DNA of 64,000 bases. It comes from Paroedura picta. Taxonomy: Eukaryota; Chordata; Lepidosauria; Squamata; Gekkonidae. The DNA lies in NCBI RefSeq assembly GCF_049243985.1, contig NC_135371.1, positions 389,501 to 453,500 of the forward strand, read 5' to 3'. Position numbers and translations under genes: made by a program. The notes beneath the pieces were generated by a model. The model was not told the origin of the DNA. It saw nothing but the letters and a program-made list of their open reading frames with translations, and searched no databases. Positions 38,615-50,249 of this stretch are shown here, in pieces (the first letter of the stretch is position 1; every line of letters starts with the position of its first letter).

Positions 38615-41600
38615 ATGGAGCAGGCCATGAAGGAGGAGGAGGAGGAGGAAGAAGAGCAGATCCCGGCCGGCCCCGGCACAGGGAGGCAGCTGTGGAGCCC
38701 CTTGGAGACCCCCACGGAGCAGGGAGTGAAGGCGGAGGAGGAAGGAGACTCCCCCAGGAGAGACCGCCACGGAGGAGCCACGGAGGTGAAGGAGGAGGAG
38801 GAGGAGGACCTGGACTCGCTGGGGGGCAGTGGGGCAGGAGTGGTGCAGAAGGTGCTGGTGGGGGGCCCCACCGGCTGGGAGCTGCATCGCCAGAGCTTCC
38901 GGGGGTTCAGCTACTGGGAGGCCACGGGGCCACGGGAGGTGTGCAGAGAGCTCCACCGCCTCTGCCACCGGTGGCTGCAGCCGGAGCGACGTGGCAAGGC
39001 TCAGATGGTGGACCTGGTGGTCTTGGAGCAGTTCCTGGCCGTCCTGCCCTCGGAGATGCAGAGCTGGGTCAGGGCCCGGGGACCGGAGAGCAGCGCCCAG
39101 GCGGTGGCCCTGGCCGAGGGGCTCCTCCTCATCCAGGCGGAGGCCGTGAAGCAGGAGGAACAGGTAAGAGGGCAGGAAATGGGCAGGAGGGGAGCCCCAA
39201 ACTGCCCTTCCTCTCCCCCCCAGGGGCCACCTTTTCCTGGGCGTCACCCGCCTCCCTTGCCCTGCGCCTCCCCCCCTGTCCTGACCTCCCCTCCCCATTC
39301 CTCCTCTGCTGTTTCAGGAGTCAGACCTCTCCGCAGACCCAGAGACCGAAGAGTCCCCTTTGGAAGCTCCACAGAGGCTGAACCTCCAGGGGGTCAAGCA
39401 GGAGGGAGACGGAGATACGGATGGCTGCTCAGGTGGGCCTCCTCTCCAGGAGCCTGAGTTGTCTCACTTCCCTTTTCTTCTCCTGGAGCACCCCCATTTA
39501 CCAGGGGGCCCGTTTGAAAACTATCTGAAAATCCAGATTGCAGTCCTTCAACTTATCCATCAGAACATCATGGGGAACCTTGTCAAAAGCTTTACTAAAA
39601 TCCAAGTAAATGACATCAACTGAATTTCCCCGATCCAGCAAACCTGTTACTTGGTCAAAAAAGGAAACCAGGTTGGTCTGGCAGGACCTGTTGGAGACAA
39701 ATCCATGCTGACTTCCTTGGATCACCAAATTGTCCTCCAGGTGTTTGCAGATCGCTCCCTTTAATATCTGCTCCATTATCTTCCCCACAACAGAGGTCAG
39801 ACTCACTGGTCTATAGTTTCCCGGGTCATCCTTCCTCCCTTTTTTGAAGATTGGAATAACGTTTGCTCGCTTCCAGTCCTCCGGGACATCTCCAGTCCTT
39901 AAAGAGGTTCCGAAGATGATGGACAAGGGCTGTGCAAGTTCTCTGGAAAGTTCTTTGAGCACTCTCGGGTGCATTTCATCCGGACCAGGGGATTTGAACT
40001 CATCCAGTGCAGCTAAATGCCTCTCGACAACCTCTCTATCCATGTTAACCTGCCACCCAGACACTATCCTTTGGCTACAGCCATCTCTAGATGTGCCTAA
40101 ACACTTTGACCTGTGGGAAAAAACAGATGTAAAATAGGCACTAAGCCTTTCTGCTTTCTCTGCAACTTCCGTTAGAGTTTGTCCATCCGCACCCAACAGT
40201 GGGCCTTCTTTACTTTACGTTTGCTCCTCACATAACTGAAAAATCTTTTCTTGTTACAATGGGCTTCCCTGGCCAATCTTAGCTCAATCTCAGCTTTGGC
40301 CTTTCTGATGATTGATAAACAGTGCCTAGTAACCTGTAGGTACTCTTCTTTAGAGCTCTGTCCTTCCCTCCATTTCCTGAACATTTCCCTTTTCTTTCTT
40401 AGTTCCTCTTGAAGTTCTCTGTTCATCCAAATAGGCTTCTTAGAGCTCCTGCAGTGTTTTCGTCTTTTATCTATACCTCCCCACCTCCTCTGCCTCCCTT
40501 GCAGGTACAGGCCTGGCTGGCTTCTTGGTCCCTCCTCTTCCATCTGGAGCGGAAACAGCCTCCATGCAGCCAGATCAGGTAGGGGGCATGTTGTGCAGAA
40601 AGCGTGTGTGTGTGTGTGTGTGTAGGGATCTGTGCTTCATGCCTCATTTGTGTCTGTGAGAATCAGCTTCTGGCAAAGGTACCCCTCTCTTTGCATGCCC
40701 CAATGGAAAGCTATGGGTTTTAAAATAGAGCTTTGTGTGCCCACATGGTGCTGTGTTTAAGGGGCGATGGACTCTAATATGGAGTTTGATTCCCTGCTCC
40801 TCCTCCACATGCAGCCAGATGGGTGACCTTGTGTCAGTCACAGTCCTGGTAGAGCTATTGTCATAGCAGTTCTGTCAGAGCTCTCTCAGCCCCACCTACC
40901 TCACAGGGTGTCCGTTGTGGGGCGAGGGAGGGAAGGTGATCGCAATTCACTTTGAGACTCCTTCAGGCAGTGAAAAGTGGGGTATAAAAGCCAACCTTTT
41001 TTCTTCAATTAAAGGTTTTCAAATAACAAAGAAGAGGCCTCCAATTTTATATATGACATAGACAAAAAATTGCTTATCTGTTACATTATGAGTCTAGATA
41101 CCAAAAATCAAACCCCCTCTTTATTCTATAAAGAAGATATGATCAGTGTTTCATTTTTGTTCATAACCCCCCCCCAAAAAAAAAAAAGTCTATAAGACGT
41201 TCCAATTAGCAGGAAATGCAGCCAATGTCTTTTTTTTTCTAATTAAAGGGTTTGGCTGTCTCTACCAGCGATCCATTTTTACCAACCATTCTTCCATGGT
41301 GGATAATAACGGACTTCTCCATGTTGGAGCATATAACAGCCTCACTGCTGTAATCGTATGCAAAAACAAAGTTCCATGTCTTTTTTAAAAAGTTCTTTTC
41401 CCATTAGTCCCAAAATAAAACTCTCTGGATTCATTGGTATATTAGTCTTTAATATCTTTTAATTTAGGGCATGTATTTGTATCCACTTTTTTTTTTTTGC
41501 CTTCTTGCTTGTCCACCACAGATAAAAATTGTCCTTAATGGAAGGTTTGGGTTTGGTGTCTGTATCTCCCAGTCAATGTTTGTGAGGATAATCTTTTTCC

Positions 41601-44600
41601 TCCCCCCCCCTCCCAGGAGCTGGTGACCTTTGAAAAATTTGCAGCGTATTTCACTGAGGAAAAGTGGGACCTGTTGGATCCAGGCCAAAGGCCTCTGGAT
41701 GCGGAAGTCCAGGAAGAGGAGGAGGAGGCCCAGGCCTCTCTTGGTAAGGCCCCTCCCTTTTGCTTCCACGGGTGAGAGAGAAGCAACAGGAAACAGCTGC
41801 AACCCTCTGCGGGGGGGGGGGGGGGAATCCCTCCACCCGAGACTTCCTCTCCCCGTTCTTCCCCAGCCAGCTTTTTCCAGAGGAAGATTTGGGGGATGGG
41901 GGATGGGACTGATATGAAATATTTTCCTTTAAGGCAGGGGTAGTCAAACTGCGGCCCTCCAGATGTCCATGGACTACAATTCCCATGAGCCCCTGCCAGC
42001 GAATGCTGGCAGGGGCTCCTGGGAATTGTAGTCCATGGACATCTGGAGGGCCGCAGTTTGACTACCTCTGCTTTAAGGTATTACAAGGTGCAAATGAAAG
42101 AGAAGGACTGGTCTTACAAGATTTGAACCTCTGTTTTGCTGCTTGCTGTTTAGTTAGGACTGGCTTTCTTAAATTTTTTACCACTGAGAAACCCCTGAAA
42201 CCTTCTTCAAGCTTCAAGAACCCCCAGAAGTGTTGCGATCCTGAAGAATATGGTTGGGAAGCAGAGCTGTGGCCACACCCACCCAGGCCCCTCCCCGCCC
42301 CACCCCCTCCAAGCCCATTGTTGGCCCTTTTGGGTAGAGGGGAGGGAGGTCGACATGACCGTATATGGCCATATCACCCAATAAGTGTTTAGCAAATTTT
42401 TAAAAATATATTCAAAATTAATTAGTTGCCACCCATTCAGGAAACCCTTCCAGGGCCGTCAGGAAACCCCGGCTGAGAAGGCCTGAGCTGGAGGAAAGGA
42501 CGGACATCCCCATGAGATCAGAGGTGGCTGGGGTGAGAAGGGAGGATTTGGGATTTGGAGGGCCGGCCTGGTGGCGGGCTGAGCAAGTCAAGGTTAATGC
42601 AGGGTTTAAACATCGCAAGATCAGATGCGCCATAAACATAGCTGGTGTCCAAAAACACAAGAAGGATTTCTTAGAAGAGAAATGATAAGGAGATGTATGT
42701 GACAGAGATTAGATTTTTCCCCAGGGGGACGTGGAGCAAAGTCCACCACCCCAGAAAGCTCATCAAGGTCTCAGTAACATCATTTATTGTATGGCCTGTT
42801 TGTTTGTTTATTATGTTTTTATGCCCGCCCTCCCTGACCATGGCCTTAGGGCAGCTAAGATCATTTAAAACCATATCCATAACCTTATTTAAAACCGTTT
42901 GCCATAAACTCTCCTGATAAGCTCCTCAGTCACAGCCTCCCAAAGAACCTGGGATCAGATTGTTAAGATGAATTATATCCCCCAGGATTCAGACGGAGGG
43001 GCTGGAGGCGAAAGGGCCAGGAGGGTGTGTGCTGCGTAGCCGGGGATCCTAAGGCGAGAGAGACATCCAGAGGTGACTTGCCATTGCCTGCCCCCATGAC
43101 TTGGCCCTGGCCTTCCTCAGCGGTCGCCCTTCCGAGCACTGGCCTGGGCCTGGCCTGCCTACCTTCCAAGACCGGATGGGATCGCCCTGGTCTGGCCCAA
43201 CTGCAAAACTGTGGCTGGCCAAGAAGCAGAAAGGACTCCTCAGACGCACAGATGGCTCCGGCCAGAGTCAGGCAGAACTGGGTTTACTCTCTGGCACCTC
43301 CGGTTAGGTTGTCACACGTGAGGGAGGGAGGCTGGGGAGGCTGAAAGTCCAGGCTGTACTTCTTTTGTGGCAGGAAGTTCGGGAATGACTCTAGAGGGGG
43401 GGGGGAGATTACGAATTCTGAGGACAGGAGGAAGCAGCTCTCAGCTGTCGGCCTTTGCCCCTCTGAGCTCAAGCGGCAGAGAAGGAGCCTCCTTCATCAG
43501 CGTCCTTTCTTCATTCCTGCAGGGGACGGGCAGGAGAGGAAGGGAGGCGCTGAGCAGCGAGGAAGGAAATTGGGAGGAAAACTGAGGGAATCCTCTCCTT
43601 CTCAAGGGGCAAACCCTCACGAGATTCCAGGCCAAGGAGGTCAAGAAGGAAATGAAATGAAGACTTTCCCTCCAAGCCTGAACTTCAGCACCCATCAGAG
43701 AATTCCCGGCAAGGAGATATTCCCAGCATATGGAAAAGCATTCAGCCAGAATGCAAAACTCTCTTCTCTTCCAGAAACCGGCACAGGGGAGAAGCCGTAC
43801 AGATGCTCAGAGTGTGGAAAGGGCTTCAGCCGGCGGTACAACCTCGCTTCACACCAGAAAAGCCACTCTGGGGAGAAACCCTACAAATGCTTAGAGTGCG
43901 GCACGAGTTTCAGTCGGAGCAATAACCTCGCTTCACACCAGAAAATCCACACTGGGGGCAAGTCGTTCAAATGCTCAGCGTGTGACAAATCCTTCAGCCA
44001 GAAGATAAACCTCACCAGACACCAGAGGACCCACACAGGGGAGAAACCCTTCCGGTGCTCAGAGTGCGGAAAGACCTTTGGGGAGCAGCACCACCTCACG
44101 ATCCATCAAAAAAGTCACACGGGAGAGAAACCCTATAAGTGCTTGGAGTGTGGGAAGAGCTTCATTCAGAAGATAAACCTCCTGACGCACCAAAACACCC
44201 ACACAGGAGAGAAGCCCTACAAATGCTTGGAGTGCGGGAAGAGCTTCACCCAGAGCACCAGCCTTCGGTCGCACCAGAAGATCCACACTGGGGAGAAGCC
44301 CTACAAATGCACCGAGTGTCGGAAGAGCTTCAGCCGGAACACACACCTCAAATCCCATCAGAGGATCCACACAGGGGAGAAGCCCTACAAATGCCTCGAG
44401 TGCGGTAAAAGCTTCAGCCACAGCATCAGCCTGTCTTTGCATCACAGGATCCACACGGGGGAGAAGCCCTACCACTGCTCGGAATGCGGAAAGATCTTCC
44501 GGCAGGCCCGAAACCTCAGGCTGCATCACAGAATCCACACTGGGGAGAAACCCTTTAAATGCCCCGAGTGCGGAATGAGCTTCAACCGGAAGGAAAACCT

Positions 44601-44892
44601 GAGGGCGCATCAGCGAGTGCACACTGGGGAGAAGCTCCTGAAGTGCCCCGAGTGCGGGAAGTGCTTCCGGAGGAACACCAACCTTCGGGTGCATCAGAAG
44701 ATCCACACCGGGGAGAAACCACACAACTGCATGCGGTGCGGGAAGTGCTTCCGGCACAAGGACCACCTGATGAAGCACCAGAGAGTGCACAGTGGGGAGA
44801 AGCCCTACAAATGCCCCGAGTGTGGGAAGAGCTTCAAGCACAACCTGAGTCTTACTCTACACCATAAAATCCACACCAGAGACAAACCGTAG
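38615..44892 (+). CDS. SCAN-KRAB-C2H2 zinc-finger protein (13 fingers)
   Basis: The product is a predicted nuclear DNA-binding regulator. Coding exons: 38615-39163, 39318-39432, 40505-40578, 41617-41743 and 43523-44892, 744 residues with all phases matching. An acidic N-terminus (MEQAMKEEEEEEEE) leads into a SCAN oligomerisation domain (HRQSFRGFSYWEATGPREV to SAQAVALAEGLLL). Two linker exons follow. A KRAB-A-like exon (ELVTFEKFAAYFTEEKWDLL, DPGQRPL) then goes straight into an acidic stretch, so the usual YRDVMLENY end is lost and TRIM28 recruitment is doubtful. The last exon carries 13 tandem C2H2 fingers joined by TGEKP-type linkers, from about residue 360 to the stop at 44890. The ATG at 38615 is the first in frame near the acidic start. 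Introns hold CR1, SINE and MITE insertions. The family expands rapidly in squamates, so a one-to-one orthologue name is not given. Confidence 0.93.
39500..40465 (-). mobile_element. CR1 LINE ORF2 fragment (reverse transcriptase), antisense in zinc-finger gene intron
   Basis: On the minus strand a long frame carries CR1 ORF2 blocks: FKSPGPDEMHPRVLKELSRE, DVPEDWKRANVIPIFKKGRK, NYRPVSLTSVVGKIMEQIL and DVIYLDFSKAFDKVPHDVLM (RT motif A). A second frame upstream (40172-40543) holds RNRELQEELRKKRE-like connector sequence, so the copy is truncated at its 3' end and has at least one frame break. It occupies almost the whole intron between 39432 and 40505. Confidence 0.92.
40770..41015 (+). mobile_element. 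tRNA-derived squamate SINE
   Basis: It reads gactctaatatggagtttga, ccacatgcagccagatgggt, gaccttgtgtcagtcacagt, ctctctcagccccacctacc, tcacagggtgtccgttgtgg and gaaaagtggggtataaaagc, a well preserved member. A pyrimidine tail follows. It lies between the last linker exon and the KRAB-like exon. Confidence 0.85.
41935..42070. mobile_element. Palindromic hAT MITE with perfect 8-bp target-site duplication
   Basis: The 136-base element is an almost complete inverted repeat: caggggtagtcaaactgcgg at the left and its complement ending gtttgactacctctg at the right, meeting near 42000. It is flanked by CTTTAAGG at 41927-41934 and again at 42071-42078. An 8-bp duplication and CAGGGG-type termini are diagnostic of hAT superfamily elements. 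It encodes nothing. Confidence 0.95.
42155..42480. mobile_element. Non-autonomous DNA-element-like repeat
   Basis: It runs from ctttcttaaattttttacca through ccactgagaaacccctgaaa and agaatatggttgggaagca to cccattcaggaaacccttcc and gtcaggaaacccc. The 3' half is shared with 5590-5705. The gaaacccc phrase at both ends suggests terminal inverted repeats, but the exact ends and target duplication are not clear. Confidence 0.5.
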
Positions 44893-45030
44893 AAATGCCA
44901 CGCCGGGGGACAGGAATTCAGCCCCTGGACATCCATTGCAGCAGCTGATCCCCACGGAGTGAAGCCCCATAAATGGTTAGGGTGGGGGAAAGTTCTTCCC
45001 ATCCAAGCAGAAGAATCCCAAGAGAGCTTT
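44893..45030 (+). pseudogene. Fossil zinc fingers downstream of the zinc-finger stop codon
   Basis: Directly after the TAG at 44890 the same frame continues with finger-like residues: KCHAGGQEFSPW, then HGVKPHKWLGWGKV at the TGEKP-linker spacing, with most cysteines and histidines lost. The gene once had at least one or two more fingers. The present stop ends it cleanly after a DKP linker. Confidence 0.7.
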
Positions 45031-45279
45031 AGAGGTCACAGCACCGGCCACACAAATGTTCAGAACACGGCATTGCAAAGGGCACCCTGGCGAGAGGGAG
45101 GGTCTCTCCGGACACGGGGCCGGCCGTTGGGGCTGATTTACAGCGTTTGAGGAATCTGACAATTACGCACTGAGCCAGGTGCTTGAGTGGCCACGGACCA
45201 CAGGGATACATTCAAAATCATGGCTGCCTTTGAAAGAAAGCTTGCACTATTTCCAAAAAACAATGTGTAGACGGTACCT

Positions 45280-45500
45280 GCTAGATATCAGGAAACAATT
45301 TTCACTGTCTGAGTAGTTCAGTAGTGGAAGGGGCTGCCTCAGGAGGTGGGGAGCTCCCCCTCACTGGGGGTCTTCAAGCAGCAACTGGACAGATCCTTGT
45401 CCTGGATGCTGGAGGCTGATCCTGCACTGAGCAGGGGGTGGGACTAGATGGCCTCTACGGACCCTTCCCACTCTAGGATTCCATTCTGTTCTATTCTTCA
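45280..45500 (+). mobile_element. CR1 LINE 3' end fragment
   Basis: The blocks gctagatatcaggaaacaat, tggaaggggctgcctcagga, ggtcttcaagcagcaactgg and gtgggactagatggcctcta are the CR1 terminal region also amplified in the 176-bp array. Confidence 0.85.
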
Positions 45501-46047
45501 GTTTGGATAAGTCTGCCTTTAAGCTGACCGAATTGTGATTCAGTAATTTGGCCATGGTTCAGCCTGTTTAAATGCCTCCCCCCCCCCCCCCCGCTGCTTT
45601 CTCAGGAAAGACCAACAACACAAAGCTGCCAGTTAGACCCTTCAGGAAGGAAAACAGGTTTACAAACAACAAAGATATGATGCAAGAGAGACCAACAAAT
45701 GGAAGAGTTCAAAATTGCACGGGAGACGGGGGGGGGGGGGGCTAGTTCCCCAGAGTCCTGCAGCCGAAACTGACCTCTGCTTTATGCGAGCAAATTGCAG
45801 GACCCCCTTCTCACTGAGATGTCGGAAGACAATGCAACACAAACAGACTAAGATACACAAGCAAGCAAGGCAAAGAAAGAAAAGCTGGACCCAAAGTTAG
45901 ACAAGAGTGTGTCACAAACAGCAAAGGCCACGTCCAAGGAAAAGGTTGGAGATATTCACAGGCATTAAAAGTTAGTATCCCTTTGTAAAGGTCTCTGTTC
46001 CTGCAGGTTTTACAGCTGGGCCTGCCCCTAGAAACCCCCCCCCCACA

Positions 46048-46097
46048 CACACACACAGTTTACTCGTACACACATACACACACACACACACACACCA
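46048..46097. repeat. (CA)n-rich microsatellite
   Basis: Two runs of CA dinucleotides (46048-46060 and about 46069-46096) flank a short spacer. No longer structure is attached. Confidence 0.85.
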
Positions 46098-47619
46098 GGA
46101 CTCCCAATGCTAGATCCAGAGTGGGAAGGGGCAGCATAGAAATTTGACAAACAGACCAGCAAATTCCAGACAAGAGGGGGGGGGGATGGGTTGGTGTGCC
46201 GACACAAGGTAGAGACAGATTCCGGATGGGTGGACGGAGACAGACAGATGGAGGGACAGACTCCCCCCCCAGCCAAAGGGAGCTGAGGGTCACCCAAAGA
46301 TTGAAGCCGGTGTGAAGAGTGCTGGGTCAGCCCCCCCACCCCTGCTGGCGTTGCAGAGGCACGCAGAGGTGGGGGGAGAGGAGGGAGGGGTGCATTCTGT
46401 CACTGAGATGCAGGCGAAGGGTGGGTGGGTGAGTGGGTGCAGGTCTCTGGCTCCGTTGTCCCAAAGCGCAGAGCCCGGGGTCTCTCCTGATGCTGCCTCC
46501 AGAGGTAGACTGCCCCGGACTATGGAGGCTCCTTTGAATCCCCATCCTGCCACCCCCGCCCCCGAGGAGTGGGGAGGGGCACGGTCAGGCAGGAGGCGAC
46601 CCTCGCAGTGGGCAACCGGCCTTTGGGTCCTGGGTGCGGATCCTACCCAAAGCCGGAGGGATGGACTTGTGGTGGGGGGGGTCCTATCAACTGCCGGCCT
46701 CGAACTCGCTGCCAGCCCGCTTTCTGCTGCAGGGGCTGCAAAGGTGCCAGCTGTGCGGGCAGGGAGGGGCACTGACCAGGAGCACGACCCCCCCTCCCTT
46801 GCTGCCGGGAAACGAACCCAGAGGCTGACCTGCCCAAAGCTGTGACGCTTCCTAAACCTTCCCCAGCCCAACCCCCCCCCCCATAAACCTGAAAACATCC
46901 CAACCCGAACCATACCCAAGCCAGCCCTGACATGTCCCCAAATAAAAATCCCCACTTGTCAAAAAGGTTTCTCTCTTTCGCTTCCTGAGCGCCGCACTCT
47001 TTGGCGGGGGAAGCGAAACCCGAGGGAGGGCTTCTGCCGCTCTCCCTTGGCTGCCCCCGAGGAAGCCTTCTCCCGCTGGGGGGAGGGGGTCTGACTTTGG
47101 CAAGGGGCTTCTTGGGGGGGGGGGCGTCTTTCCTTCAGCCTCCCAGCTGTGCATTGAAACAGGTTTCCAGAACGGGGGAGGGGAGGCATCCTCTGCCCCT
47201 CAGTCTGGAAGGAGCTGCAGGGTCTACTGCAGGGTCTACTGGGGCAGGAGAGGGAGGGGGTGGAGTGGATTGGGCCCCTCCAGGACGCAGAAGCAGAATG
47301 TGCTTTGCACATTCCCCTGGAAGGCCCCCCCCCCAAGGGAGCTTCTCTCCCCCTCCCCTCCCAGCCTGCTGGACAGACGGATGGGTGGGTGGTGGGGAGC
47401 AGCAGTTGGTTGGACCGGATCTGAGGCCTGCAGGCCGCCTACAGCCCCCCTGACCTCTTTCTGTGTAGCCCTCCAGCCCCCAGAGGCACCCTCTGCTGCC
47501 CTTCATCCTGTCCCTTTCTGGCAAAAAAGACAATAACAGCATTATTTGTTTTGGTCTCCCTGGTTCCTCCTGTCAGACCCCTCTTGATCTTATCCTCCAT
47601 AATAGCATTTTGGCCATTC

Positions 47620-47888
47620 TTGTTGTTAGGTGCGAAGTCATGTCCGACCCATCGGGACCCCATGGACAATGATCCTCCAGGCCTTCCTGTCCTCTACCAT
47701 TCCCCGGAGTCCATTTAAGTTTGCACCGACTGCTTCAGTGACTCCATCCAGCCACCTCATTCTCTGTCGTCCCCTTCTTCTTTGGCCCTCGATCGCTCCC
47801 AGCATTAGGCTCTTCTCCAGTGAGTCCTTCCTTCTCATGAGGTGGCCAAAGAGTTTCATCTTCAGGATCTGGCCTTCTAAGGAGCGGT
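47620..47888 (-). mobile_element. BovB LINE 3' end fragment
   Basis: This 270-base piece matches the 3' end of the full BovB at 58358 closely: a ttgttgtta end, aagtcatgtccgacccatcg, ccatggacaatgatcctcca, cctcattctctgtcgtcccc and catcttcaggatctggcctt. It is truncated at its 5' side after cttctaaggagcgg, the usual outcome of incomplete reverse transcription. It has the same orientation as the full copy 10.7 kb away. Confidence 0.93.
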
Positions 47889-49570
47889 CTAGACACCCAT
47901 CAAACTCAGCTTTTAACTCCCCCTCTCCATGAATTACCAGGTTGAAGCTATGCATGTATAAGAGGAAGTCAAATTCGCTGTGTGAATGGGCTCCGGAGAT
48001 GTCAGGTCTGCTTTTGCAAAAAAAAAAAAAAAAAAAGCAGGAAAAGGGAAGGAAAAGCCCTGGTATTTTTGCAAAAAGAGGGTAGAAAGTGTTTTGCATG
48101 AGAGGGATAACTCGAAAATAAGGCCGGGCATCGCTGAACTGGCCCCCAGGTATCGGTCTGGGGAAGGCTAGGCGGGCGGCATCTTTGGGGTCCCTCCTCT
48201 GCTTCCGGCTCTGCTGCATCCAGGTGGGGCACAAAGCCAGGAGACTCGGAGGGTCTCTCCACAAGACCAAGGTCACCTTTATTGCTTCTCCCGGAAAGGG
48301 AGTCTGTAGAAAAGGCGGGGAAGGCGAGAGCACATTTACAGAGCAACATTCACAGGCAAAGCAAGCAATTCACACACACACACACACACCATCTATAGTG
48401 ATCCCGGAGGAGCTGGGCTGTGTTTTACTCGAGAGGAGGACTGCTGCAATGCCAAAGGGTTCCTTCCCAGGACCAAACTCAGTATTATGGGATGGGCAAT
48501 CTGGGTTCACAGTGAGCACTAAACTGTCCAAGCGCAGACTCCTGAGGACTTCCAGAGCTGTTTCCTTTTCTGCCTGCAAGGAGCCCCTAACAGCAGGGAA
48601 ACAGGGAAGGTGGATGGACTTCCCACCGTCACTTCCTCCCTGCCCAGAAAAGATTCACCGGCGTGACTTCTGCCTGCCAGACAGCAGTTAAGTCACAGGA
48701 GAGGAACCGGTCCAGAGAAGGCCCCATCAGCTCTCCTTCCTCACTGACCGGCTGCTAGCAGTCAGATCCGGAGACACTGTAATAGTATAATGCCCAGAAG
48801 TACAGCAGGCTCTCTCCGGATCCCTGACAGGGAAGAAATCACGAGGCCAACCTGGCCTCCTCAAGCAGTCCTGGCAGGCTCTTCTCAGGGTGGGAGTCCC
48901 CAGAACCAGCAGGAGGCTGAGAGAACACCCCCCACACACACACCAAAAAAGCGAAGGAAGGTGGGATGAGGCAGACAGCCTCTCACCATGAATCCCCACC
49001 TGCCCCCTAAAAGGGAGGGCTTCACGGGCTGGGTGGGTGGCCCCTCCCTTGGGAAGAGACCCCGGAGCATCAGGGATGGAAGCGACTCAAGCCAGGAAGA
49101 GCCAAGAGAGGAGGGGGTCTCACGTGTACATGGTGCATGGGGGGTGAGATTCCTGTGGGTCCACTGGGAGCTGGAGCTAGAAGCTCTGGGGCGGTCTGTC
49201 TTTGGGTAGGTGATGAACACTCCCACTTTTGCTTTACAGGCCTTGATCCTCCTTGCCCTTTTTAGCTGGTTGCCAACTCCAGGAGGGCCACAAAAGGGTC
49301 TATCTGGGTAATCACCAAAAACAACTGCTCAATGTCACAGGACTGCCTGCAAGGAGGACCAGGACTCCCAGCGGCCCCCTTTGTGTCTCCCACAGCCCAG
49401 CATGTGAGCGCCATGGGGGCAATTTACTGCTGGGTACACTCCCCACCCCAGAGTAGTAGCCCTGACAAGCTGCCTCCCCTGACCCTGGGTCTTTCCCTTG
49501 CACGGGACTAGCCTTTCTGAGACGGGGGAGCTCGATGTGGTCAGAGACCCACGGCCAACTTCAAATTTAT

Positions 49571-50249
49571 AAAGGATTTATTAAAAGAACAAGGTTCAAA
49601 AGCAAATCTTTAGCACAGCACAGAGTTAAACAAGAGTGGCAAAAGAAATTGGATGAAGCTCAGTCCTTGTGTCCCTCTGCTAAAACATACCCTATCTGAT
49701 GTTAATGCAGGGCAGGGTCAGCTCACCCGGCAGCCACAGGGCCCAAGATGGCTGCTCACATCTTCTGCTAAGAGCAAGCTCCTACTTTGATGATCAGCAG
49801 ATGAAAGAGACCCCCCCTTCCTGCGGTCAGCACCAGATATACCTCTCTGTCCCTCCCTCCTGGATTCCTCCAGGTCCTGCTGGGAAAAAGTCCCCCACCC
49901 CCATCCAGGAGGACAGGTTTTGCCAAGCAGGCAGGTTGGGAAGGAGGCAGGTGCAGATCCTGACACAAAGAGAAGGGCACCTCGGTTACCTGGAATGGGA
50001 AGGAGAACAGAGCTTGTGTGAGAATCTGCCAAGATGCAAACACCCCCATGGACCACCCCCCCCCAAAGCCTCTCAGACCCTCCCCAACTCTTCAGTTGGC
50101 TTTGCAAGCTCTCTTTCTCCCCCCCCCTCAAAGACAACACCGTTTCCCGCTCCCCCCCTCCCTGCCCACATCCCTCCCACACTTCAGGCACAGAGAGACC
50201 TTCACAGGAACTTGGCAATGGGAAATCCCCCCCCCCTGCCCCACATGAC
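49571..50249 (-). other. Probable 3' UTR and poly(A) region of the class II alpha gene
   Basis: Below the stop codon at 50250 the minus strand runs to an AATAAA (TTTATT on plus at 49577-49582) followed by A/T-rich sequence. No other gene lies between. In mammalian DRA the 3' UTR is split by an intron; an equivalent intron is not resolved here. Confidence 0.5.

Larger units (their letters stand above)
45501..49570. other. Gene-poor stretch between the zinc-finger gene and class II alpha
   Basis: It contains poly-C (45577-45592) and poly-G (45729-45740) runs, a (CA)n microsatellite with neighbours (46048-46096), a GC-rich block at 46300-47450 with no convincing gene, the BovB 3' fragment (47620-47888), an A-run at 48018-48035 and a short (CA)n at 48370-48388. 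Long frames in 46300-47450 lack family signatures. Confidence 0.5.

Noticed and set aside
46290-47336. Several GC-rich frames of 100-220 codons
   Set aside because: Frames on both strands overlap heavily, lack conserved motifs or convincing splice-linked partners, and consist mostly of proline, glycine, serine and arginine.
47638-48333. A 231-codon minus-strand frame as a gene
   Set aside because: Its C-terminal part (FGHLMRRKDSLEKSLMLG) is the BovB 3' fragment at 47620-47888. The rest has no family match and runs through an A-rich tract.
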